Positions 1-8,929 of a stretch of DNA of 45,762 nt are shown one piece after another. A program made the position numbers and the translations under genes. The DNA is from Bifidobacterium apri (GTDB taxonomy: Bacteria; Actinomycetota; Actinomycetes; Actinomycetales; Bifidobacteriaceae), in assembly GCF_009299485.1 (NCBI RefSeq), contig NZ_WBSO01000017.1:1-45762 (forward strand), in the 5' to 3' direction. Under the pieces are notes generated by a model. It had not been told where the DNA came from. It searched no databases and worked only from the letters and a program-made list of their open reading frames with translations. Position 1 is the stretch's first letter, and the number at the start of each line of letters is the position of its first letter.

Positions 1-23
1 GCTAACGTATGCCTTACGGTCAT
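1..23 (-). CDS. Possible first codons of a transposase (partial)
   Basis: On the minus strand an ATG at 23 opens a frame (MTVRHTLA) that runs off the window and follows a GGAAGGA purine tract. It lies inside the IS end, so it may be the transposase N-terminus. Seven codons cannot prove this. Confidence 0.3.
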
Positions 24-140
24 CGTCTGGTCCTTCCCGCCATCAATTTCACTTATCCATCAATGGCGATACTAGGCGGTGACCCCTTTCAACACCCCGC
101 AGGGAACAGGGCCTCATACACCAACCTCTGGGACATAACC
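1..140 (-). mobile_element. Insertion sequence end, truncated by window edge
   Basis: This is the inverted copy of 45623-45762. Bases 1-127 are identical to the reverse complement of the window's last 127 bases, base 128 differs (C here, T in the other copy), and 129-140 match again, after which similarity stops. The point where similarity stops marks the IS tip, which reads GGTTATGTCCC going into the element. Only the upstream end of the element is present. Family not assigned. Confidence 0.75.
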
Positions 141-668
141 GCGAGTTGATTCCTTTCGAATCTCAATGCCTACTCTCAGCTCGATATCTCAGCGAAAGGC
201 CGCAATCAGCGAGATTTTCAGAACAATCTCTGAAAAACTCCGCCGGGAGTGCAAATCCATGATTTGGTTGAGACCCCATGAATCAGTCCGCACGAACGAG
301 GTATCCCCACATCGTTGATATTCCGCGGTTTTCGAGAGCCCACCATCACTGTGGTGACCCGCCAAAATCTAAACATCTCGCGGAAACAGGTCCGGACGCG
401 AGATATCCCGAACAATCTCTCAAGTCTCGCAGCAGAAGGGCGGATCCGAGAGTTTTTCGGACTCCGCCCCGAACATCTCGCCAGATTGGGGCGCCGCGAC
501 CGCAGGCGTGCCGGGATGCCTCTGTCCCGTCTGCAACCACAAGATTCAGGCCGGCCGTAACCGCAGGCGTGCCGGGATGCCTTCACCTGGGGTTATAGGC
601 CAAGATGTGTGTCTGCTGGCGGGGCATGTGGGAGCCTGGATCATCGTTCCGGCCTGCGTGCGCATCCT

Positions 669-906
669 GTATGCCACGGCATGCGAAACTGAACAGATAT
701 CGACGGGAAGCGGCGGCTCCGGGCCGTGTCCTGCGGTCTGCGCATGCCCGGGCATACACGGCTCAACGTAGTATTGCCCCCGGATGGGTCGCGGCGCCCC
801 GTCCGCCATGCGGCGTATGCCGAGGCATACGCAAGCCGGCATTACGGCTCCCGGACCGGCCAGGAAGCATTCCAACCGGCGCATGATGTATGCCTTGACA
901 TGCGCG
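669..906. repeat. Cluster of family D palindromes (GTATGCC-N-GGCATAC type)
   Basis: Four imperfect palindromes of about 17-20 bp lie at 669-685, 739-759, 813-832 and 889-906. The best is GCGTATGCCGAGGCATACGC at 813-832. The same palindrome type recurs at 29705-30026 with longer and more perfect arms. Confidence 0.65.
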
Positions 907-1099
907 ACGCGGCACATTCGAACCGCTTCGCACGCCATAAGCCGCAACGGGCCCGTGCTGATCGCGGACACACACTCCGGCCGGGCCCGAAAGTGGCGCA
1001 TGAGGATTCAAAACCGCGACGCGCCCGGCAGGACAACCCCTCACACCCGATTCCCGACACACATGTTGGCCAATAACCCTTCATCTGCGCAGCCAGTGC

Positions 1100-1161
1100 G
1101 AAAACGCAACCGGCCGGGCGCCCGTTCCGCCCACAATGAGGGCAGACAGGCACCCGGCCGG
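1100..1161 (-). terminator. Rho-independent-type terminator of scrT
   Basis: A 13-bp stem (1110-1122 with 1149-1161, CCGGCCGGG core) lies 33 bp past the scrT stop. On the minus strand it is followed by TTGCGTTTT. The loop is long, about 26 nt. Confidence 0.65.
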
Positions 1162-1193
1162 AATCATGACTCGCGTTCGCGCGACGCGACGCG

Positions 1194-2795
1194 TCACTTC
1201 ACTTTCTTGATGCGCATGATCAAGTACGCGGCAATCAGCACAATCACGATGGCCACAATGAACACCGCGCGATACGCTGACGGCGGCGTGGCCGTGACGT
1301 GATGCATATTCTTGGACACGCTGATGATCACCGACGTGAACACCGAACCGATCACCGTGGACAGCGTGTTCGCAAGGTTCAGGATGCCCAGATCCTTGCC
1401 CGCTTCGTCAGGGTTCGGCAGCACGGAAACGTTCAGCGCCTGATCGATGGCGTTGTACACGCCGTAGCCCAAACCTGCGATTGCAGCAAACAGCAGCATG
1501 CCGACGCGACTCGGCATCGCCAGCGGCATCACGATACCGACAGCGAACAGGCAGCTGGCCAGTGCGACCGGCAGCTTGCGACGGCCGATTTTATCGGTAA
1601 TCGGACCAGCGGTCAGCGCGGCAATCAGCGAGACGATCAAGGTGATCACGCCCATCACGGCGATCAACGCATTCGCGGAATCCTTCGCCTTCGGCTGCCC
1701 GGCGAAAATGTAATCCTGCGAAATGTAGAACAGATAGCCGTTGATCATCCAGTAGCCGCCCATCATCAGGGTGCGGCCCACCAGCGCGAAATAGAAGTCA
1801 GGCGCGTGACGCGGCGGACGGAAGTTCATCAGCACGGACTTTGCGGTGACCTGCTCACGCTTCTCGTTCACATTGGACTTCTCACGCGGCCAGACAACAA
1901 CCGTGATGATGCCAATCAACGCAAACACCGCAGCACCGATCAGCCAGCCGAGCGTAACGCCAGCAGCGCCATGGTCGTTCAAACGCGCACCGACCACATT
2001 GCCAAGCGTCTGACCGGTGGCGATACCCGCACCGTAGAAGCCGGAAATGGTGCCACGGACCTTGTCCGGCACGCGATCGGACATGGTTGCCACGAACGGG
2101 GCGAGCATGACGTTGTACCCCAACTGGGCTATGCACCACAGCACAAGAATCGCCGGGAAGTTGTTCTGAGAGATTGCGATCAAGCCGACAGACAGGCCGG
2201 CGATCAGACCGCCGAGCACGATCCACGGGGTGCGCTTGCCGAAACGGCTGCGCGTCATATCGGACAACGTGCCGAAAATCACGTTCGCCAGCAACGCGAC
2301 GATGGAACCGACCGCGTTGATGGTGCCGAGCATGGATTCCTTGGTGGCAGGATTGATGTTCTGCAACACCTGCGGCAAAATCACCGTGCTCAATGCAACC
2401 CACGGGATGGCGCACACCACGGCGCTCAGCGTGAAGCCGACGCCAAGACGCACGATTTCGTTCTTGGACGGCCGATGCCCATCAGCGCTGACCATCGGGT
2501 CGCGCATATCGTTGAACGCGGAATTCGGATCGAGCACCGCCGCATCCACAGAATTCGCCATCGCAGCGACCGGCGTACCGCTTTCCGCGCCCATGCGCGT
2601 CTCCTGCACACCTACGGACGCCGCGGAATCCTCGCCTTTCGGCTGCGTCGGAAGCGGAACGGCGAGACGGCTCACCGCGATTTTCTGTTCCGGCGTCAAC
2701 GCCTTGTCCAAGTCAGGACGATCATCGATACCCGGTCGGACATACCCGTTGCCAGGCTTCTTGCCGGCAGCCCCGCCGGTCTCATTGTCGGTCAT
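1194..2795 (-). CDS. scrT: Sucrose transporter, MFS permease (ScrT type)
   Basis: A 533-residue major facilitator permease, probably a sucrose importer in the cytoplasmic membrane. The first about 110 residues are hydrophilic and unlike a membrane segment; about 12 hydrophobic segments follow. The loop between segments 2 and 3 carries the family signature GTLSDMTRSRFGKRTPW. The gene lies directly downstream of sucrose phosphorylase on the same strand, the scrP-scrT order known from bifidobacteria, so the imported sugar would be split by ScrP in the cytoplasm. The start is an ATG 7-8 nt after AAAGGGGA. The gap to scrP holds a hairpin (2817-2856). The substrate is inferred from the partner gene; the fold is clear. 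Confidence 0.88.
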   Translation of the reverse strand: MTDNETGGAAGKKPGNGYVRPGIDDRPDLDKALTPEQKIAVSRLAVPLPTQPKGEDSAASVGVQETRMGAESGTPVAAMANSVDAAVLDPNSAFNDMRDPMVSADGHRPSKNEIVRLGVGFTLSAVVCAIPWVALSTVILPQVLQNINPATKESMLGTINAVGSIVALLANVIFGTLSDMTRSRFGKRTPWIVLGGLIAGLSVGLIAISQNNFPAILVLWCIAQLGYNVMLAPFVATMSDRVPDKVRGTISGFYGAGIATGQTLGNVVGARLNDHGAAGVTLGWLIGAAVFALIGIITVVVWPREKSNVNEKREQVTAKSVLMNFRPPRHAPDFYFALVGRTLMMGGYWMINGYLFYISQDYIFAGQPKAKDSANALIAVMGVITLIVSLIAALTAGPITDKIGRRKLPVALASCLFAVGIVMPLAMPSRVGMLLFAAIAGLGYGVYNAIDQALNVSVLPNPDEAGKDLGILNLANTLSTVIGSVFTSVIISVSKNMHHVTATPPSAYRAVFIVAIVIVLIAAYLIMRIKKVK

Positions 2796-2816
2796 GTCAA
2801 ATCCCCTTTGTTATGT

Positions 2817-2856
2817 GACTGCCGCCGCCAGCCCATCAGGGTCAGCAGCGGCAGTC
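2817..2856 (-). promoter_or_regulatory. Intercistronic hairpin between scrP and scrT
   Basis: Twelve-base arms (2817-2828, GACTGCCGCCGC; 2845-2856, GCAGCGGCAGTC; one G-T type mismatch) with a 16-nt loop. There is no T run on the minus strand, so it may stabilise the scrP message or cause partial termination, lowering scrT expression relative to scrP. Confidence 0.55.
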
Positions 2857-2864
2857 AAACGTTG

Positions 2865-4376
2865 TCATGCGACCGCAGGCGGATCCGCCAGCAGGTCGTC
2901 AGTTTCATGCTCGCCGGCCGCATCCGACCAGCGCAGCGTGCACACGGAAGTCTGGTTGTCAACGCCCAGACCGCGTTTCGGCTCGAATGTGAGGGTCGCC
3001 GAAGTGGTCGCGCCCTTCCAATTGAAGGTCAACACGTCATCTTCGCGGCTGAAGGCGAACTCGCCGTCGAACGCGTCAAGCTGGTTGCGCAAACGGCACA
3101 GGGCGTTCAGCGCCTTGACGACCGGACGTTCGAGATTCCGGTCAATCTCCTCCACGGAATAGTAGTGACGGTTGATGTCACGCCCGACATTCGTGCGACG
3201 CAGCAGCTCCATGTCATTCGCCCCCGCAAGCGCGCCGACATAGTACACTTGCGGCACGCCGGGCAGGAAGAACTGCACGGCACGGGCGGCAAGGTAATGC
3301 TGGTCGTTGCAGCCGAGCGCCGAATAGTACGTGGAGTTGACCTGATACAGGTCGAGGTTGCTGGCGGCGGCACCGGTCGCGGCGCGGGATTCGCCGTGGG
3401 TGTTCTCGTGGATGGTTTCGACGAGCTGATCGACTTCCTCGTCAGGCACAAGGCCCTTGAGGCTGCGGTCAAGCTGGTCGGAACCGATGTCGATGACACC
3501 GATGCCATCATGCGTGTCGAGCACGGTGACCGCGTTGTTCGGGCGCACGTCAACCCAGTGGGCGATCGGCTCGGTTTTGCCGGTGGTCAGCGCGTGGAGC
3601 AGCAGGCCAGGAATCGCGAAATCGTAGACGCGATCAACCTTGTTGGCGATGGCGACCTGCTTCTTGTAGTAGGAATGCACTTCGATCAGCGTTTCCAGAC
3701 CGCGGGATTCTGCTTCCTTCTTGATGCGGCCGATGAGGTCGAAAGTCTTGGGGGTCATGAAGCAGCTGGTCTTGGCTTGCTTGGCGCCGTAGCCGACCGC
3801 GTCGAGGCGGATGTAGCTGACGTGGCTGCGCGACAGCTGGTCGAGAATGGACAGCAGGTAATCCCAACCTTCTTTGGAATCGGTGTCGATATCGACCTGC
3901 TGCGGGGTGAAGGTGGTCCACACGAGGCGGGTTTTGCCTCCCCACGTGTAGTGGGTGAACGGCAGGCCCGGACGCGGGCGGTAGATGCCGGCCAGGTCCT
4001 CTTCGGTGGCGCCGTCGGGGAAGACGCTCGACATGGTGAGGAACATCCCGTAGTAGGGGCTGTTTTCACCGCGCTTCATGACATCTTGGAATTGCTTGGA
4101 TTCCCACGACATGTGGTTGACGATGGTGTCGACCATGATGTCGTGCGTTTTGGACAGTTCGGCGATATCGTCCCATGTGCCGAGGCGCGGGTCGACTTTG
4201 GTGTGGTCCACCGGGTCGAAGCCGGCGTCGGCACCGTCATAGGGGGTGAAGAACGGCAGGATGTGCACGCCTTCGTACACGCCGTTGAAGCGGGTGCGCA
4301 GCACATCGGTCAGGGATGCGATGGTGCCGTCACCAAGCCTGTCGGCGTAGGTGATGAGTTGGACTTTATTCTTCAT
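2865..4376 (-). CDS. scrP: Sucrose phosphorylase
   Basis: Glycoside hydrolase family 13 sucrose phosphorylase, 503 residues, the usual length for bifidobacterial enzymes. It converts sucrose and phosphate to alpha-glucose-1-phosphate and fructose in the cytoplasm, feeding the fructose-6-phosphate phosphoketolase pathway. The catalytic residues are in the expected places: nucleophile Asp192 (RLDAVGYG), acid/base Glu232 (IEVHSYY) and transition-state stabiliser Asp290 (LDTHDGIG). The N-terminus MKNKVQLITYADRLGDGTI is the bifidobacterial one. I set the start at the ATG at 4376 because AAAGGAGGG lies just before it; the frame stays open upstream to 4799 but that part overlaps the promoter and does not look like enzyme. 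First gene of scrP-scrT. Confidence 0.97.
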   Translation of the reverse strand: MKNKVQLITYADRLGDGTIASLTDVLRTRFNGVYEGVHILPFFTPYDGADAGFDPVDHTKVDPRLGTWDDIAELSKTHDIMVDTIVNHMSWESKQFQDVMKRGENSPYYGMFLTMSSVFPDGATEEDLAGIYRPRPGLPFTHYTWGGKTRLVWTTFTPQQVDIDTDSKEGWDYLLSILDQLSRSHVSYIRLDAVGYGAKQAKTSCFMTPKTFDLIGRIKKEAESRGLETLIEVHSYYKKQVAIANKVDRVYDFAIPGLLLHALTTGKTEPIAHWVDVRPNNAVTVLDTHDGIGVIDIGSDQLDRSLKGLVPDEEVDQLVETIHENTHGESRAATGAAASNLDLYQVNSTYYSALGCNDQHYLAARAVQFFLPGVPQVYYVGALAGANDMELLRRTNVGRDINRHYYSVEEIDRNLERPVVKALNALCRLRNQLDAFDGEFAFSREDDVLTFNWKGATTSATLTFEPKRGLGVDNQTSVCTLRWSDAAGEHETDDLLADPPAVA

Positions 4377-4684
4377 TGACCCTCCTTTGACGCCAAACAC
4401 AGAACACTTACAGTGTAACGGATTTTCGGCGGATTTTCGTGGATTTGGCGATTCGAGTCGCCGTCCGCCATCATTGTTCCCGAACGATTCCGAACGCGTA
4501 TCGAACCGGTTTAATATTGTATGCGCAGGGGTGCCCCCGATATCGTGCGACACGCGGGAATCGGCAAAACTGTGCCGGATACGGGGCTCTCTGGTGTCGC
4601 AAGAGCGATGGAGCCGAGGCTCGCGCGTGCGTCCGAGGGAAAGGACGAAGCGTGAGGGCTGTGAGGCGTGCCAGCGCCAAGAAT
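4377..4684 (-). promoter_or_regulatory. scrP promoter/operator region
   Basis: 308 bp without a gene. It contains a perfect 11-bp palindrome TTACAGTGTAA (4408-4418) 30 bp upstream of scrP, whose minus-strand reading could serve as a -10; two direct GGATTTTCG words at about 4420-4437; and a LacI-family-like imperfect palindrome ATCGAACCGGTTTAAT (4500-4515). A LacI regulator gene lies 3.3 kb away. None of the sites is proven; I cannot say which binds it. Confidence 0.4.
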
Positions 4685-4987
4685 TCAGTGATGGTTCACA
4701 CTGGGGACATCCTCGAGTTCGAATCGGTAGCGCTGTCGGACATCGGGATACTTCGCGCGGTCGACCTCGCCGGCGAACATCTCGAGCGGACGCACCCACA
4801 GCGAGCCGTCATCATACAGTTTGCGATACACCACCACCGGCAGGCCGGATTCAGAATCCGTGGCGAAATCCTCAACGAGGTACCGGTCGCCCTTGAAATG
4901 GCGGTAGATGCGGCCGCGGAGGATGCGGCGCGATTGCGCGGTTTCGGTTCGGGTACATGTGTTTTGGCTGTTGGTATCGCTGTCCAT
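4685..4987 (-). CDS. DUF1653 family small protein
   Basis: A 100-residue protein of unknown function. The stretch YRHFKGDRYLVEDFATDSES followed by VVYRKLYDDGSLWVRPLEMF (about residues 28-70) is the DUF1653 domain, which is normally 60-70 residues and is often found alone. The first about 20 residues are Thr/Ser/Gln-rich and variable-looking. No membrane segment. ATG at 4987; no strong ribosome binding site is visible. It is transcribed toward scrP but separated from it by 308 bp with promoter-like sequence, so I treat it as monocistronic. Confidence 0.85.
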   Translation of the reverse strand: MDSDTNSQNTCTRTETAQSRRILRGRIYRHFKGDRYLVEDFATDSESGLPVVVYRKLYDDGSLWVRPLEMFAGEVDRAKYPDVRQRYRFELEDVPSVNHH

Positions 4988-5541
4988 GAACCGAATCGTA
5001 CACGGGCGGGCGGCATACTCCTGCGTCGGTTAATCGAAATTCCTCGACGGTTCAGTGACGCCGAGCGTTGCGCACGATGCATGTTGATACCTGATTCTGC
5101 GGGCGGCAATCCGACGACAATGATCATGGCATGAAATCAATGCCGCAGAATATCAACGATTCATTGCACGGCGCATGGTTGCTGTTCCATACCACGCATC
5201 TCAACGTTCGATTCCGCAAATGCAGACACATGTTTCTCGAAACAACCAGGACTTTACGCCGAGACGGACAGCAAATGCGTAAAGTCCCGGCTTTTCGCGG
5301 GAGATTAGCGCGATTCGGCTGATTCGCGGGAGAACTCCCAACAGCCCGATTTTGCGAGCCGCATGATTCCAACGATGCCCTTGGGAGTTCTTGCGGAACG
5401 GGGTCGAACTCGACAATTCTCCCGGGAGATTATCCGCCCAATGACCGATTCAGCGCAATCTCCCGCTTTTGACAGAAGTCAAGGGAAATCAGCAAACCGA
5501 CAATCGTGAACCCCGGCTCCACCGTCATCACCGCGCCCAAC

Positions 5542-5581
5542 CTTCTGCCGACGCTGAGTGGCTTGTGAGCGTCGGCAGAAG
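5542..5581. repeat. Family C hairpin (CTTCTGCCGACGCT / AGCGTCGGCAGAAG)
   Basis: Perfect 14-bp arms at 5542-5555 and 5568-5581 with a 12-nt loop. The same arms recur at 22189-22230, 22537-22580, 25493-25532 (two mismatches), 25989-26022 and, with arms in the opposite order, 35149-35174. Confidence 0.8.
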
Positions 5582-5640
5582 CAGGGAAGACGACCGTGCG
5601 CCGCTCGAAACCGCCAACCCAAACCGACGAATTAACACCC

Positions 5641-5942
5641 CCAATCTGTCTACGCTAAGACACGCCCCAGCGTAAACAGATTGAGGAAGAACACAAACCA
5701 GCGATGCTAAGACACAACCCAACGTAAACAGATCGGGAAAGAACACAAAACAGTGACACTAAAACACAACCCAGCGTAAACAGATTGAGGAAGGACACAA
5801 ACCAGCGATGCTAAGACACGCCCCAGCGTAGACAGATTGAGGAAGGACACAAACCAGCGATGCTAAGACACGCCCCAGCGTAGACAGATTGAGGAAAGAC
5901 ACAAACCAGTGATGCTAAGACACGCCCCAGCGTAAACAGATT
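5641..5942. repeat. 52-bp tandem repeat array, six units
   Basis: The word CGTAAACAGA (or CGTAGACAGA) occurs at 5671, 5723, 5775, 5827, 5879 and 5931, a spacing of exactly 52 bp each time. Units differ by a few substitutions and no indels. Each unit can pair its GATGCTAAGACAC...CCAGCGTA parts weakly, and the first unit forms a hairpin (AATCTGTCTACGCT with AGCGTAAACAGATT) related to family B. The array ends 12 bp before the ClC stop codon and could act as its termination region. Confidence 0.9.
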
Positions 5943-5954
5943 GGGAGGGAGAGG

Positions 5955-7283
5955 TTAGTTGGTGGGGCGGGCGAGCGGGTGCCAAGCATCGAGATGCGGC
6001 ATCAACACCTTGCATACCACCACGCTCACCGCGACCGCACAACCCGCAGGAACGAACAGATTCACCGGCGCGGCGGCCAGCTCCATCACCAGACACGTCG
6101 CCATCAGTGGCGCCTGTTGGGACGCAGACAACAGCGCGCACGCGCCAATCAGCGCATACACCGCCAGCGTATTCGTATGGAAGCACGTCATCCATAGCAC
6201 GCCAAGTATCGCCCCCATCGACGCGCCCAGAGCAATCCCCGGCTGCAGCACGCCACCCGAAGCGCCCGAACGGATCGTCAGCAACGTCAGAACCGCCTTC
6301 ATCACGAACCCAATCAGCAATCCCGGAATAACCGACAACTCCACGTCGCTCGAAAAGCTCAGCTGCCCCAAAGCGCGACCGTTGCCCATCATCTGCGGCA
6401 ACCAAATCGCAGCGATACCGGTCGCCGCGCCCGCCAACGGCATCGTCCACAGCAGCGTCACACCCGTGGATTTATGCGATTCAGCCCATGCGGAACCGCG
6501 ACGGAACACAGCGCCGCACGCGCCACACACCAGTCCGGCCACCAGCGCGAACGCAATGAGATCAGGCGTGAACAGAGCGCTGACACGCCCCAAATCGTAG
6601 AAAGTATGCGTACCTTTGACCAGTGACGCCGTCCACGCGGCCAAAGCAGAACCGCCGAAAGACAACGCCACCGTTTCCAAGCTGATGTCATGCAGCAGGA
6701 TTTCCGCAGCGAAGAACGTTCCCGCAAGCGGCGCGTTATAAACGCCGGCAAGGCCCGCCGCAGCTGCGATGGCGACCAGTGTGCGCGTATCCCGCTTCCC
6801 CAAGCGCGTCAGTCGGGCAAACCGCTGACCGAGCAACGCACCCAACTCACGCGGCGCGACCTCGCGACCGATTGAAGCGCCTGAACCCACGATGAAAATC
6901 TGCAGCATCACATGCACCACGGTCTGCCAGGCTGGCATGCGAGAGCCGCCCACCGCCTGTTTGACCGACGGCACGCGAGTTGTGCGCGTGCGCAGCAGCC
7001 ACCAGATCACCGCCGCGACCGACAATCCGACAAACACGGACACCGCCCGCCGCCACGCGGGTACGGCGAACGGGCCGGGAGCCGAGACACCCTCCACATA
7101 CCCGAGAAACAAGTGCTCCACGCCGTATAGCATCAGGGTGAGCAGGCCCGCCGCCACGCCGGCGAGCGCAGAGGCCAGCGCGACAGCCGCCGCAAACCGC
7201 GCCAAGCGATGCTTCCCGGCGTCAGGGCGTTCCTGTTCCGACTGCCTGCCAGAGGCCGTGTCGGTATCGTCTGCTTGTGTCAT
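5955..7283 (-). CDS. ClC-family chloride channel / anion transporter
   Basis: A 442-residue integral membrane protein of the voltage-gated chloride channel (ClC) superfamily. The gating-glutamate segment is present as GSGASIGREVAPRE (the GREGP motif of ClC-ec1) and the third anion-site motif as GASGGVLQPG (GxFxP). The GSGIP motif is replaced by a degenerate AVGGSRMP segment, so ion selectivity cannot be read from it. No cytoplasmic CBS or TrkA-C domain follows. I start at the ATG at 7283 because the sequence upstream is non-membrane and atypical; the binding site is weak (AAAGAGA). A LacI gene and a crcB pair lie upstream on the same strand, matching the crcB-crcB-clc module at 17980-20584. 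Confidence 0.85.
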   Translation of the reverse strand: MTQADDTDTASGRQSEQERPDAGKHRLARFAAAVALASALAGVAAGLLTLMLYGVEHLFLGYVEGVSAPGPFAVPAWRRAVSVFVGLSVAAVIWWLLRTRTTRVPSVKQAVGGSRMPAWQTVVHVMLQIFIVGSGASIGREVAPRELGALLGQRFARLTRLGKRDTRTLVAIAAAAGLAGVYNAPLAGTFFAAEILLHDISLETVALSFGGSALAAWTASLVKGTHTFYDLGRVSALFTPDLIAFALVAGLVCGACGAVFRRGSAWAESHKSTGVTLLWTMPLAGAATGIAAIWLPQMMGNGRALGQLSFSSDVELSVIPGLLIGFVMKAVLTLLTIRSGASGGVLQPGIALGASMGAILGVLWMTCFHTNTLAVYALIGACALLSASQQAPLMATCLVMELAAAPVNLFVPAGCAVAVSVVVCKVLMPHLDAWHPLARPTN

Positions 7284-7647
7284 CTTGTCTCTTTCGTTTG
7301 GCCGGATTACGCCATCAGTCCCGTATGTATCTTCACCGCACGCGCAGACGGATGAGCCAGTTGCTCCGTGTCGCGGCAAGATCTGTGCAGCTGCGGGACG
7401 TCTGATTGTCGTGCGGACGCTGCTCGGGACGCCCGCTTTCTCTCGGATCGAACGAATCGAACGAATCGATGCCGGCGGCGACGCTGAAGTGTTGCAAGCG
7501 CTCACCAATACACCCCGGACGAGGACAGTCCCGCCGCACCCGTAGGTGTCACCTGCTCCCCCGGCACGCGCCGGATTGGCGTGCCGGAACAGTTCCGCAC
7601 ACCCATAGGCGTTGCGGCGGCAAGGCAGGGAAGCGATTCGGCAGCAT
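7284..7647. other. Intergenic region between lacI and clc
   Basis: 364 bp. It holds a perfect 9-bp hairpin (CCGGCACGC 7561-7569, GCGTGCCGG 7579-7587) 61 bp past the lacI stop, a terminator without a T run, and three consecutive ATCGAACGA-like 9-bp repeats at about 7446-7470. No gene is visible. Confidence 0.55.
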
Positions 7648-8790
7648 TCACGCGACCGGACGCGTAGTGTCGCCGAGACTCAGGGAAACCGGCACGATAT
7701 CGACCTCCGACGATTGGACAGTCTGGGCAACCTCAGCAGCCCCAGCAGGCACAACCGCCTCAGCAGCTCCAGCACCCGCCGTGGTCTTACCTCTGCCATC
7801 GGCACGATTGACAGCATCGACGATATGCGTCGCCAAGCGTTCGGCGAGCGTACTGAAATCCTGCTTGACGACAGTCAGCGACAATCCGGCGCAATCCGCC
7901 AAACATGTGCCGTCATAGCCGATAATCTGCAGATCACGCGGCACACGCAGTCCACGCGTGAAAGCCTCCTTCACCGCACACGCGGCGACCACGTCGGAAC
8001 CGACCACCGCATCAACCGGCACAACCCCGGCAGCGTGAGCGGCACCGCCGTCCGAGCGCGACTCGTCAAGCCGGTCGAACAACGCGTGCACCGTCCGCGC
8101 GTACCCTTCCACATCCGCCACGGCCCCGCACTCCACATACTCATGCCTGATACCCGCAGCCTCAAGCTGTTCAGCCAACGTCTGGAAATACCGCACCGTG
8201 GGGAATGTGGTCGCGCCGCCGCCCCGATCATCAAACTGGCTGCGCGGGCCGCCAACCATCACCACGCGGTGGGCGCCCGACGCTATCAGCTGCCCGGCGA
8301 CCAGTCTGCCACCCTGCTCATGGTCGGAACGAACGGTGGCGATGGTATCGCCCAATGTGCGATCGAACGCGACAACAGGCCGTCCGATTGACGTCCAGTA
8401 ATCCGCAGGATGGTCGGTATGGGCAGCCATGATGATGCCGTCCATCATGTGTCGGCGCAGACGGCTGACATACTCAGCCTCACCGGTATCCGCATCTGCG
8501 GTGGAACACAGCAAGGTCTGCAAATCATGTTTCGCAAGACGCCCTTGCAGCGCGGACACTAATGTCGCGAAAAAAGGATGCCGCAGCGTCGGCACGATGA
8601 CGCCGATCATGCCGGTACGCCCACGGTACAGGTTGCGCGCCAGCTCGTTGGGAATATAGTCGAGTTCCTGCATCGCCTGTTCAACACGGCGGCGCATATC
8701 CTGCGAAACGTATCCAGAAGCGTTCACCACCAACGACACGGTGCTCAAAGACACTCCGGCCCTTTTGGCCACGTCGCGCATTCCAACCAC
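7648..8790 (-). CDS. LacI-family transcriptional regulator
   Basis: A 380-residue LacI/GalR-type repressor. The N-terminal helix-turn-helix and hinge read MRDVAKRAGVSLSTVSLVVN and continue to about residue 60, followed by a periplasmic-binding-protein-like effector domain (GVIVPTLRHPFFATLVS to about residue 340) and an Ala-rich tail. GTG at 8790 is the better start because GAGGAGA lies 6 nt before it; ATG at 8781 is the alternative. A perfect 13-bp palindrome lies 18 bp upstream (8808-8820), suggesting autoregulation. Its proximity to scrP-scrT makes a ScrR role possible, but crcB, clc and scr genes all flank it and the effector is not readable from sequence. Confidence 0.93.
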   Translation of the reverse strand: MVGMRDVAKRAGVSLSTVSLVVNASGYVSQDMRRRVEQAMQELDYIPNELARNLYRGRTGMIGVIVPTLRHPFFATLVSALQGRLAKHDLQTLLCSTADADTGEAEYVSRLRRHMMDGIIMAAHTDHPADYWTSIGRPVVAFDRTLGDTIATVRSDHEQGGRLVAGQLIASGAHRVVMVGGPRSQFDDRGGGATTFPTVRYFQTLAEQLEAAGIRHEYVECGAVADVEGYARTVHALFDRLDESRSDGGAAHAAGVVPVDAVVGSDVVAACAVKEAFTRGLRVPRDLQIIGYDGTCLADCAGLSLTVVKQDFSTLAERLATHIVDAVNRADGRGKTTAGAGAAEAVVPAGAAEVAQTVQSSEVDIVPVSLSLGDTTRPVA

Positions 8791-8807
8791 GAATTTCTCC
8801 TCACGAA

Positions 8808-8820
8808 GCTTGATTCAAGC
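8808..8820. promoter_or_regulatory. Candidate LacI-family operator
   Basis: GCTTGATTCAAGC is a perfect odd palindrome centred on T8814, 18 bp before the lacI start codon, where an autoregulatory operator would be expected. I did not find a second exact copy in the window. Confidence 0.5.
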
Positions 8821-8929
8821 GCTCTCTGTCGCAGACGCCATATGCTGGGCGGCAATGCTAGACCTGATGCATCGCGCCTGCTACCGGCATTGTACTATCG
8901 GGACGAATCGAGCGTTGACGACGGTTGCG

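Larger units (their letters stand above)
141..1193. other. Long intergenic region between IS end and scrT, no credible gene
   Basis: No reading frame here looks like a protein; the frames are short, overlap on both strands and are rich in Arg, Pro and Ser. The region holds an about 17-bp unit (GCAGGCGTGCCGGGATGCC) repeated at about 503 and 563, several family D palindromes between 669 and 906, and the scrT terminator hairpin near 1110-1161. Bases 190-500 contain scattered gcgagat/atctcgc words but no clear larger structure. Confidence 0.6.
4988..5954. other. Intergenic region with palindromes and tandem repeats
   Basis: No gene is convincing. Bases 5290-5465 contain several GCGGGAGA words, including CCCGGGAGATTATCCGC near 5422-5438, a motif that returns in the duplicated block at 12.9 and 13.2 kb. 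A family C hairpin (5542-5581) and a 52-bp tandem array (5641-5942) follow, up to the 3' end of the ClC gene. Confidence 0.6.

Noticed and set aside
1299..4379. A 1026-residue plus-strand reading frame
   Set aside because: It lies antisense to scrT and scrP, is His/Arg/Gln-rich with no domain, and exists only because the codon bias of the real genes keeps the opposite frame open. The same holds for plus-strand frames at 20459-22093, 36262-38100 and 43386-44936.
4377..4799. N-terminal extension of sucrose phosphorylase
   Set aside because: The frame is open but Arg-rich, overlaps the scrP promoter and part of the DUF1653 gene, and the known N-terminus MKNKVQL has a strong binding site at 4376.
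5131..5416. Small genes near 5.2 kb
   Set aside because: Short overlapping frames on both strands, no binding site, no recognisable domain; the stretch shares non-coding words with the duplicated block at 13 kb.
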